Of a DNA stretch of 64,000 nucleotides, positions 47,100 through 57,300 are shown in pieces; within the stretch, counting starts at the first letter, position 1; each line of letters begins with the position of its first letter. Source of the stretch: Vitellaria paradoxa (taxonomy: Eukaryota; Streptophyta; Magnoliopsida; Ericales; Sapotaceae); assembly GCA_019916065.1 (NCBI GenBank), contig CM034241.1, positions 14,765,728 through 14,829,727 of the forward strand, given 5' to 3'. The translations under genes were made by a program, and so were the position numbers. A model generated the notes under the pieces. The model was given only the letters and a program-made list of their open reading frames with translations. It was not told the origin of the DNA and searched no databases.

Positions 47100-48618
47100 A
47101 AACAAATATCTCTCTGCATTAGTATGCTTCACATTTGAAAAGACCACACATTGATAAACTATTAGTTTTTATAGTATAGAGTTAGAGAAAATATCTCGAA
47201 TAGAAGAATGAACTTTTTAAAATTTTTCCGATGCACATCGGAAGCTCCTTCTTTAGCAATTTAGCCTTCCAAACTATTCTCAATTGTCCCTCTCTAGATG
47301 GATGTGTGTGGTCACTATCTTTAGATCACCTTGGCTTATTAATATATAAAAGATATTTATAGAGAGAGAGATATAGAGTTTGTATCAGAGAAGATCTCTA
47401 ACTCTAGAGATTATCTCTTATCCACTCTCACATATATCTTATATCTATATATATCATCCTAATATATATTTAGAATATAGGGTATCTTAAGAAAATCTCT
47501 CAACCATATCATCTTATCTAAATATATATTAATTATCTATAATTTATTTCATAAATAAATTATAAATAATTAGCCAACTTGACCTGTCCCATCAAGATAA
47601 AATTGAGCTAGTTTGGGGACTGAAGGCCCATAGATTCTTAACTCCAGCTTAAAAGATATTTGGGCTTTGTCATCTCATGATAACCCATTATCTTTTAAAT
47701 TAGCCCAGGACTATTCCACTAAAAGTCCTGAATTGCACTCTAGTAGTCCATGTTGAAATTCATTTAATTAAAACAACTGTTAATAAAATGAATTTTGGTC
47801 TTAGACCAATAATATCCACTTAATTAACCCTCCATTATAAGCTCGTAATTAAGCTAGGCTAAATGTCGAGCCTCTTAATTACATATTTAACCCTAAGTCA
47901 CTATTTATCTAAATTTTGATCATTCTCAATATTTCTATATTTGTAAACAATTTACAAATAAATATTGTTATTCAATAAACAATTTATTGAATAAACTGTG
48001 GCCACGGATTTAATGATCAAAAAGATAAATAGCTTAGGTGAGCATATCAAAATGGATTCCATCTTGTAAGTATATGTTCCCACGATTCATGAAATTGAAC
48101 CTCCAGGTTATCAAGGTTTTGATCGTTTATAAGATCTCACTCCATGATAACTCAAATACATTTAATTTATGAATATGAATCCATTACAAACTCAGGATTA
48201 AGGTTTATTAATACTTATATAAATTATGATTAAAGACATTTATTAACCAAATCATAATTTACAAAGTTCTTTCAATATGTATATCACATATACATACTAA
48301 CTTTCCTACTCAAATTCACCACTTTAGTGATCAAGATAAATCACCCAATTAAGAATTAGAAAAGTAACAGCTTAATCATAATGAAATGCCCATTTCATTA
48401 ATAGCTGTGAATTTACTTTAATTTATAAAACTTGTGATTTAAATTTTTCTGTATTGGCATCTTATGCTTAATACTTAAATCACATACTTTATAAATAATG
48501 AACAATAATGTATGCTTAAATAAATAAATATTTTATTATATCCAGAAAAATAAACTAAAATAAAATGTTATTACGAAAAACATGCTTTCAAGGGCACCAA
48601 AGAAATATAAATCTAACA
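47100..48618 (-). mobile_element. 3' LTR of the third copia element, lower end approximate
   Basis: The upper end is exact: on the minus strand the polypurine tract CAAGTGGGAGA is followed by TTGTTAGATTTATA, with the LTR starting TGTTAGAT at 48618. The lower end is not fixed because the partner LTR is missing. An 8-bp-arm palindrome TTCCGATG, CA, CATCGGAA lies near 47227-47244. It is AT-rich and non-coding. Confidence 0.5.
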
Positions 48619-48619
48619 A

Positions 48620-48630
48620 TCTCCCACTTG
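48620..48630 (-). other. Polypurine tract of the third copia element
   Basis: Minus strand CAAGTGGGAGA precedes the LTR start. The phrase GGGCAAGTGGGAGATTGTTAG is very common at this point in plant copia elements. Confidence 0.75.
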
Positions 48631-48639
48631 CCCTAAAGC

Positions 48640-51600
48640 ATGTCAGACATATGATAAACACCCATATCATAAACAAGATGATCAAAACTCTTAGTTGCTA
48701 GGGTCTTCGTGAATGAATCCGCTTCTCTGTAGAAGCAATCTTGAATACAATCACTTCACCCTTATGAACTAAGTCTCTTACTAAATGATACTTCATCTCT
48801 ATGTGTTTTCCTTTCTTGAGATATCTGGGTTCTTTTGATTGTGCTACTACCCTACTATTGTCACAATAAAGAACAATAGGCATACTAATACTGGGAAGCA
48901 CACTAAGTTCCATAAGAAACTTACGAAGCCACGCAACCTCTTTTGTAGCTTCTGAAGCAGCTACATATTAGGCTTCCATGGTGGAATCTATGATGCATGT
49001 TTGCTTCACACTCCTCCAACTTACAGCTCCACTACCCAAAGTAAACACATAGCCCAAAGTCGATCTTTTGTTATCTCTATCTGCCTGAAAGTCAGAATCT
49101 GTATACCCAATAGGTACAAGATCTTCACTAGAATACACAAGCATATAATCTCTTGTTCTCCGAAGATACTAAAGTATATGCTTTACTGTAACCCAATGTT
49201 CTGGCCCTGGATTAGACTAGTATCTATTGACCATTCCTACTGCATAGCAAATATCTGGTCTAGTACATAGCATAGCATACATCAAACTCCCTACTACTAA
49301 AGCATAAGGAACTCATTTCATGCTTTCTATCTCTTGAGGAGTCTTAAGAGACTGATCTTAAGATAGTCCAACTCCATGTCTGAGAGGAAGTAATCCTTTC
49401 TTGGAGTCTTGCATATAGTACTTGACCAGTATTTTGTCTATGTAAGTAGCTTGGGATAAGCCTAATATCCTATTTTTGCAATCTTGTAATAACTTGATCC
49501 CAAGGATATAACTGGCTTCTCCTAGGTCTTTCATATCAAACTTGCTTGATAACCAGACTTTTACTGTTGATAATACTCCCACATCATTACCAATGAGTAA
49601 AATATCATCAACATACAAGACCAAAAAAACTATCAACCTACCATCTATTTTCTTATAAACACGTGGTTCATTAGGATTTTGTTCAAAACCAAATGATTTG
49701 ATTGCCTTATCAAATCTGATGTTCTATGATCCAAAAGCTTGTTTAAGCCCATAAATTGACTTTTGTAGTTTGCAAACCTGGTGTTCTTGGCCCTTAGCTA
49801 TAAAACCATCTGGTTGCATCATATAGATGTTTTCATCAAGATCGCCATATAGAAAGGCAGTCTTGACATCCATTTGCCAAATCTCATAGTCTAGATTTGT
49901 TGCAATGGATAAGAGAATTCTGATAGACTTAAGCATGGCTACTGGCGAGAAGGTTTTCTCACAATCGATACATTTTTTCTGAGTATAACCCTTCGCAACA
50001 AAACTAGCTTTTAAGGTTTCCACCTTCCCATCTACCTCTCTTTTTCTCTTGTAGACCCACTTACACCCAATGGGTTTGATTCATTCAGGTTTGTCTACAA
50101 GTTCCTAGACTTTATTAGAGTACATGGAACTCATCTCTGATTTCATAGCTTTATCCCAACTATCTACATCCACATCATTCATTACTTTATCATAACTAGT
50201 GCGATCTGATTCATGTTCATCAAAGACTGCCTGATAAGACTCTCCAATTAACATGTATCTAGATGGACGTCTAATTGTCCTCCTACTATGACGTAGCACT
50301 GGTGATTGCTGCTCTGCAACTGGCTCAGGTTGATTAATAGACTCTCGATTAGAAATTGATTCATTAATTTGATTAGGAATAGCACTAGTATTGTTAGATA
50401 ATTCTTCAAGAACTATCTTACTATTAGGTTTGAAATCTCTCATATAGTCTTCCTCAAGAAAAGTTGCATTTATGCTAACAAATAATTTTTTTTTTTTTTA
50501 GGACTATAAAAGAAACCTCCTTTTGTTTCTTTAGGATATCTTACAAACAGACAAACTTTAGGCCTAGGTTCCAATTTATCTGCTTTTCCCTTCAGCACAT
50601 GTGCTGGAGAACCCTAAATGTGTGTATGGCGTAAACTAGGCTTATTACCATTCCACAATTGTAAGAGTGTACTGGGAATAGACTTAGATGAAACCAAGTT
50701 TAGAAGATACATAGCTGTTTCTAAGGTATAACCCCAAAACGAGATGGGCAGAGTTAAATAACTTATCATTGACCTCACCATATCAAGCAAAGTTCTATTT
50801 CTCCTTTTTACTACACCATTTTGCTGGGGAGTCCCTGGTGTAGCTAATTGAGAAAGTATCCCATTATCTGATAAGTAGTCCCTAAACTCATTGAGGAGGT
50901 ACTTGTTACCTCGATTAGATCGAAGTGTCTTTATGTGTTTTCCTAATTACTTTTCCGCTTTCACATGAAAGATTCTGAATTTTTCAAAAGCTTCAGACTT
51001 ACAGTGCATTAGGTACAGATAACCATACCTTGAATAATCATCAACAATGTGATCAAATATTCAAAACCCCCTCTAGCTTGTATGTTCATGGGTCCACATA
51101 CATCAGAATGCACTAATGCCAATGGCTCTATGGCTCTATTGCCTTTGGCATTAAAAGGTCTCTTGGTTATTTTACCTTTTAGACAGGATTCGTAAACTGG
51201 TAGTGGTTCAATAACCAGTGAATCCAAAGGTCCACTTTTAACCAGTCTTTTGATCCTATCTAGATTTATATGACCTAGACGTGAGTGCCACAGATACATT
51301 TTATTAGTATGGGATAGCTTGATTCTTTTATGGTGATTAGTTTCATTATTCAATTCTGTGTCATGTAGTGAGTTTATTTTAGGATGCCAACAGTATAAAT
51401 TGTCAACCATTGTACCAGAACAAATAAACGTCTTATTCTTTTTGATTACTACGGTAGAATAAAAAATAACTGAATATCCATAATTATTCAAACTACTAAC
51501 CGAAATCAAATTACGTCTAAGTTCAGGTACAAATAAACAATTCTCTAAAACTAAAGATCTGAATGCATTAAAAAATAAAGTAACGACTCCCACTGCTCTG

Positions 51601-51743
51601 GCTACAACCGTTGCACCAGTACCCAACCTAAGACTAACTTCTGCATCATTTAGTGCCCTGGTTTCCTGGAACCCCTGCAATGAATAGCAAACATGATTAG
51701 TGGCTCCAGAATCTACTATCCAGGAATTCGTAGAATCAATCAC
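48640..51743 (-). pseudogene. Third copia element, pol (protease to RNase H), moderately degenerate
   Basis: In order on the minus strand: protease with intact D-S-G in IVDSGATNHVC (about 51715), LSRL-type GAG-pre-integrase (LWHSRLGHINLDRIKRLVKS), integrase start (LVHSDVCGPMNIQARGG) and TPQQNGVVKRRNRTLLDMVR; RT with MDVKTAFLYGDLDENIYM, KSIYGLKQA and catalytic YVDD (49600 area); RNase H with GYTDSDF, YCDNSRVVAQS and KHIEMKYHLVRD. The frame is mostly continuous but has stops where Trp, Arg or Gln are usual, for example after KQAFGS (49727) and after ESMK. A frameshift near the RNase H end moves FTKTLATKSFDHL to another frame. Enzymatically dead as it stands. Confidence 0.8.
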
Positions 51744-51799
51744 TAAACAAGTTTCAATGATGAGAATGTTACCTGAGGTTCCAACTGTCCCTTTAGCCT

Positions 51800-52470
51800 T
51801 GGCCTATGCAGACTTTCCCAAATATACTAGGCAGTTTCTCTTCCAATGCCCCTTCTGCCCGTAATGGAAACACTTTCCGTTGGGCTTCTTTTCTTTCACT
51901 AATTTTGTGCCACCTCTAACTTAGCTGCTTTCTTGGGTTTGTTCTTCTTCATCTTATTTCCCTTTCTTTTAGGATTGGGATTAGTGGAAAAAGATGCCCC
52001 ATAAGTTAGATGAACACTTGGTGCAGACTTCAGAATTGATTTTGCCGCCTTCAACTCATTCATCAACTTAGTTAATGAGCAATCTCTTTTGCTCATTGCG
52101 TAGTTGAGCTTGAATGGCTTAAAGGAGGGAGCTAGGGTGGCTAGAACCATATCAATCTGCTCCTTAACATTATATGTTCCACCTAATTCCTCCATTTTCT
52201 GAAACAGTGTAATCATTTTTAGCATATGATCCTGCACTGGAGTACCTTCGGTTTGGCAAGTGCTCATTATCTCACTGATGACAGCTAACCTCTGAGTCCT
52301 GTCCTTTTCAACAAATATCTCAAAAAGGCTTAACATCATGTCAGCAGTAGTGGGCATTACAAACGACACTTTTGCACACTCATTTACATGTTTTACTACG
52401 TTTTCCTCATGATTTATCACTATTTTATCACTTACGTAAACCATTTTGTCAATCGCAGGAAAAATGGTGA
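51800..52470 (-). pseudogene. Third copia element, gag fragment
   Basis: The minus frame reads VVKHVNECAKVSFVMPTTAD, LFEIFVEKDRTQRLAVISEI, GTPVQDHMLKMI, a KEQIDMVLATLAPSFKPFK core and a basic tail, i.e. copia UBN2 gag lacking its N terminus. The knuckle near 51832-51890 reads CFHYGQKGHWKRNC, with Tyr for the second zinc-binding Cys. Similarity stops near 52450-52470, where the Athila LTR begins, so the gag start and 5' LTR are missing here. Confidence 0.75.
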
Positions 52471-52606
52471 ATTCAACGAAGAAGACAGTGATTTTGACAA
52501 CTCCAAGGAGGAAGGAAACAAAGGAGAACAAAGTGTGTCAACAATGGTTCAAGCTTCCCCAAGAGTTGGCTTAGATGGAGGAGCAAACATTGAAGAAACC
52601 TATACA

Positions 52607-52774
52607 CTGTGGTCCGGACCCCCTTGCTTGATGGTCCTGACCACAGAAAGCTGGAGCTGTTGAAGAGGATTTCATATACACTGTGGTCCGGACCCCCTTG
52701 CTTGATGGTCCCGACCACAGAAGCTTGCCTTCCAGCCGATTGAATAAAACATACACTGTGGTCCGGACCCCCTT
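52607..52774 (+). repeat. Three-copy hairpin repeat in Athila U3
   Basis: CTGTGGTCCGGACC at 52607 and GGTCCTGACCACAG ending at 52646 form a 14-bp stem with one mismatch and a 12-base loop. The same unit recurs at 52681-52720 (right arm GGTCCCGACCACAG). A third left arm alone is at 52756-52774. The core GGTCCGGACC is a perfect palindrome. The cluster ends about 50 bp upstream of the TATA box, so it is in a position to act as an enhancer. Confidence 0.75.
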
Positions 52775-52824
52775 ATACGGAATTGTTGCTCCGCGTTTTG
52801 AATGATTAGGGTTTTGTGTTTGCT

Positions 52825-52833
52825 TATATATAT
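52825..52833 (+). promoter_or_regulatory. Athila LTR TATA box
   Basis: TATATATAT follows TTTGCT; transcription would begin around 52855, near CCCTGCAAGGGGGG. CCCTGCAAGG is also found in the post-pol module at 60165. Confidence 0.55.
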
Positions 52834-54221
52834 GACATTGTGTACCCTGCAAGGGGGGCGGCTGCATTTTGTTTTTCTCCCTCTTCTCCTACTTCTCTTA
52901 GGTTTAAGTTTAGTTTTAGTTATTTATTTATTTGAAGAGTTTGAAGATTTTTAATTATTCGTGAATGTTTCTCTACGTACTCCAAGTTTTTAAGACGATT
53001 GTCATTGCGATTGCTACTCAAGTTATTATTTCAAAGTTCGTTTTCAAGTAAGTTAATATTTCATTCTTGCTCTTTATTAGTTTTTGAATGTTCGTGGATG
53101 ATTTTTATGATTAATGCCATTAGTTTGTTTAATCTTTGGATGCTTTAAAATATTAGGGTTTCGTTTAGAGTTTGATACGAATGCTGTACGTTTTGATCTT
53201 AAGGTTTAACTTTAATTAATCTAGTATTTCGTTTTGGTTCATTATTATTAATTGAATGTTTGTAGGTAAGTTTTACATTCATTAGGACTGTTTTAATTAC
53301 GTTTTTGAAGCTTTAACAGTTATGTCTTCATCTAAGCTTGTTAAGTTGTTTCAAAGCATGCTAGGGTAAAAACCTTTGTTCTTGATTCACTGAATCAATG
53401 AAGGGTAATTTGTTATGAACTGAGGGATGTACGTAGATCCTTCACATGGGTTTCAAAAGCCTATGTGAAGTGATCTACTATTTTCAAACTCGATTTGTTG
53501 TTTGGAAAACCTTTGAAAACAAGAGTGTTTGTTCATATTCTCTGTAATCACTGATAAACACTCTTGATTATAATTTTCTTGATAATTTTTAAACAATTTT
53601 AATCTAGATTTGAACTCGAGTATTTTTATCATAAAATCTTTCCAGTTTTATTTTCCATAATGAAACGTGAATTTAAAACTGTGTATCGAGGAATTTTGGA
53701 ATGTATTGAAAATCTTTCCCAATCCATAGATCCTTTAACGTGAACTATGGATTGTATTTAAAATCATCCCTTGGTGAAATAACAGATTACTTGGAATTGT
53801 GAAGGTTGAATCAAGAACCCTTTTCTATTAGAATTTCAATTTGATAAAATCACTGTTTTAAATTTCTTATAAATCTTGTTTGCAATTAGATTAGGTTATT
53901 CTTTAAATTTAAGTTGAGTAATTTTAATTTGCTGAGTTATTTAAATTAGTTCGAATTTTATTTAAGTTGAAACATTCCTTTAATTAGTAATTACTTTGTT
54001 TTTAGTTTAATTTCTCAAACTTCAACTCTATCAAATCCAATTTAAGTTAATTGCAACTTTAATTCTAATTCAATCCTACAATTCATATTTGAACTTAGAA
54101 ACTGAAACACATAGGCTTCCCTGTGGATTCGACCTCGGACTCACCGAGATTAAAACTACACCGCACACCCTTGCACTTGGGGGTTAATTAGCACTGCACT
54201 ATTTACGAGCGGTCAAGTTTT

Positions 54222-54238
54222 TGGCGCCGTTGCCGGGG
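54222..54238 (+). other. tRNA-Asp primer binding site, intact
   Basis: TGGCGCCGTTGCCGGGG is the exact complement of the 3' end of plant tRNA-Asp. It is the reference for the two decayed sites at 6877 and 9771. Confidence 0.9.
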
Positions 54239-54363
54239 AACGCCAATTTTAGTTTTTAGGTTCTTAGAATCTTTAGGATTTAAAAAAAAAAAAATTTAAA
54301 ACTTAAAAATTTGAAAGTTAATCTCTCTTAGTTAAATTTTCCTTAGAAAGATTCGCTTGGCTT

Positions 54364-57300
54364 ATGCACGGTTGGATTAGAGGGGAAGACGGTAGATTGT
54401 TACGCCCTGAATCATTAGCTGTTCCTTTAGAATTAGAGCCCTCTTTAGGAGAAACTCAAACTCCTAGAATTCCTACTCCACCATTAGAAATGGCTGCTGA
54501 AGATCAAGCTGTCGCAGCAAGACAATCCTTGAGAGATATCTTGCAGCAGAATAGGCATACTCCTGAATCCTGCATAGTTTGGCCTGTAAACCAAACTTTT
54601 CACTTTAAACCAGGGATGATCCAATTGTTACCTACTTTCCATGGGATGGATTCTGAGAATCCATATGACCACTTAACTCGCTTTAGGAACATTTGTGTCA
54701 CTATAAAGGATCAAGAATGCCAAATAGAGCTCGTATTTCTTAAGCTATTCCCATTTTCATTGCAAGATAAGGCGGCTAGATGGTTTGAATTCCTACCATC
54801 TAATTCCATTCGCACCTGGGATGAAATGCAAGCCAAATTCTTAAAGAAATTTTTTCCACCTAATAGAACTGATGCAATTCAGCATCAGATTCTGAACTTC
54901 GCTTCACAACATGGTGAGACATTCTACCAAAGTTGGGAGAGGTTTAAAACTCTCTTACATTCCTGTCCTCACCATGGATTTGAAGTCTGGCGTCTTGCTA
55001 GCATCTTCTACGGAGCCCTGACACCACAATTGAAACAATTTGTGGAAACAATGTGCAATGGGCAGTTTTAGGATAAAACCCCTGAAGAAGCTTATGAATA
55101 TTTTGAATTCTTAGCTGAAAATGCACAAACTTGGGATACCACGGGACCTCAGAATACTCAGAATACTAGTGGTACTCCTATTCGAGGTTTGCATCACTTA
55201 AGTGAAACCGATGATCTTAAGGCAAAACTAGCAACTCTGACCCGAGAAATAGAGACCCTTAAGATTAAAAAGGACACACCTATAGTTAAAGAACCCATAG
55301 CAAATGTCTATTGCGTAGCTTGTGATAGCCAATCTCATAGAACGGATGATTGTCCTAGTATGCCCATGTGTAGAGAAGTCGTGCAAAATCAGCTATCTAG
55401 TGAACTTCCTATCCATGCAATAAACCAATACCGACCTCCATATCGTGGATAGAGTTTGGGAGGAAATCCCTATTCTGAAACATATAATCCGGGTGTGAGG
55501 AACCATCCAAATTTTAGTTGGAGAAATGATGGAGCAGCTCAAATGCCACAATCTTATCATCCTCCACCTCCTCCAAATCCTCAGGTTTCAGTCACTAATC
55601 CAGGATTGCCTCAGAATGTGGGACCTTCTCATACTCCATATATTCCCCCAAATAAGAGGTCCACAGAAGAAACACTTCAACAATTCATGAACACACAATC
55701 CACACTTTGGGCTCAAAATAATAGAACTTTGGACGACATTAGGGGGCAGTTGACTCTTTTAACTCAAACGTTGACTACACAACCTAAAGGTCAATTCCCT
55801 GCTCAACCACGTCCAAATCCAATTGCCCAAGTGAAAAATGTTGAAGGGTCTTCCAATATGCCTGGCAATATTGAGCAGGTACAAAACATCACGACGCTTA
55901 GGAGTGGTAAAACTATAGATAAAACCATTCACCCTAAGATGGTTGAGGTTAGGGAAGAGTTAGAACCTAAGCGGATGTCGGAAGATAATAGGAGGGAAGG
56001 AAAACAACCCATAGGCATGGAAGAAGAAAAATCTAAGAGGGAAGAGGAATCTAAGAAAGAGAAGAGTGAGGAAGAAAAAGAGGAGAATCAAAAGGAAAAA
56101 GAATCTATCTTAGTGCCTAGGGAGTATATCCCTAAAGCACCATTTCCCCAAAGGTTCTTGAAAGCTAAGAGAGAAGCTCAAGCAGCTGAATTGCTAGAGG
56201 TTTTTAAACAAGTAAAAATCAATATACCTCTTTTAGATGCAATTAAACAAATCCCAGTGTATGCAAAATTCTTGAAAGAGCTATGCACTGTGAAGAGGGG
56301 ACTGAATGTTAAGGAAAAAGCTTTCCTAACAGAACAAGCAAGTGCTATTCTTCAATGTCGCACACCCCCGAAATATAAGGACCCTGGGTGTCCTACTATC
56401 TCTTGTTATATAGGGGAATTCTTTGTTAGTCGAGCACTTCTTGATTTAGGAGCTAGTGTGAACTTACTTCCCTATTCAGTGTACCAGCAACTAGGATTAG
56501 GAGAGATTAAACCTACCCGTGTGACTCTGCAACTTGCAGATAGATCTATAAAAGTCCCACGAGGTATAGTTGAAGATGTACTGGTGCAAGTGGAAAATTT
56601 TTATTTTTCGGTGGATTTTATAATCCTTGATACACAACCACTAACCAGTTTGTCAGCACCTGATCAGACACCTGTGATTCTTGGACGTCCATTTTTAGCA
56701 ACGTCAAATGCTTTGATTAATTGTAGGAATGGATCCATGAAGATGTCCTTTGGTAACATAGAGTTTGAAACAAATATCTTTCATGTTACCAAACAACCAA
56801 AAGAAGTGGCTGAAATACAAGAGGTAGACGTAGTCGAAACCATCGTTCAGAATTACGTTGATAGGGAATTCATAGAAGACCCTTTAGAAAGAATACTATG
56901 CAGTGATATAGAAAAAGGGGATTTTATGATACCTAGTGAACTCAGCAAAATGCTATATGAATGGTTAGACGTTTGCCCATTAATGTCAATAGGTAATTGG
57001 AAACCGATGTTTGAAAATATAGAGCCACTATTGAACAAAGCTCAATCTTCGAATGTGAAAGCCCCAAGTCCCGATAGGAAACCATTACCTTCTAATTTGA
57101 AGTATGCTTTTCTAGGTAAAGGAGAAACATACCCTGTAGTAATATCTTCGGAATTGACTACTGACCAAGAACATACCTTGATAGAGCTGTTAAAGACCCA
57201 TAAGAAAGCATTAGGGTGGTCAGTGGCAGATTTAACAAGTATAAGTCCACTCCTTTGCACACATTACATTTATTTAGAAGAGGGTGCCAAGCCGGTACGA

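Larger units (their letters stand above)
52470..54215 (+). mobile_element. 5' LTR of the Athila-type element, left edge approximate
   Basis: The right end ...GCGGTCA is set by the primer site 7 bp downstream. U5 contains CCTGTGGATTCGACCTCGG, a CTCGG / CCGAG hairpin (54134-54148) and TTGCACTTGGG. A TATA box is at 52825. The left edge is placed where copia similarity ends; TG dinucleotides at 52465 and 52468 are candidates. Without the 3' LTR it cannot be fixed. Confidence 0.65.

Noticed and set aside
52571..52867. 98-residue open frame on the minus strand across the U3 hairpins
   Set aside because: It is created by the repeated hairpin units and has no family motif; the region is LTR.
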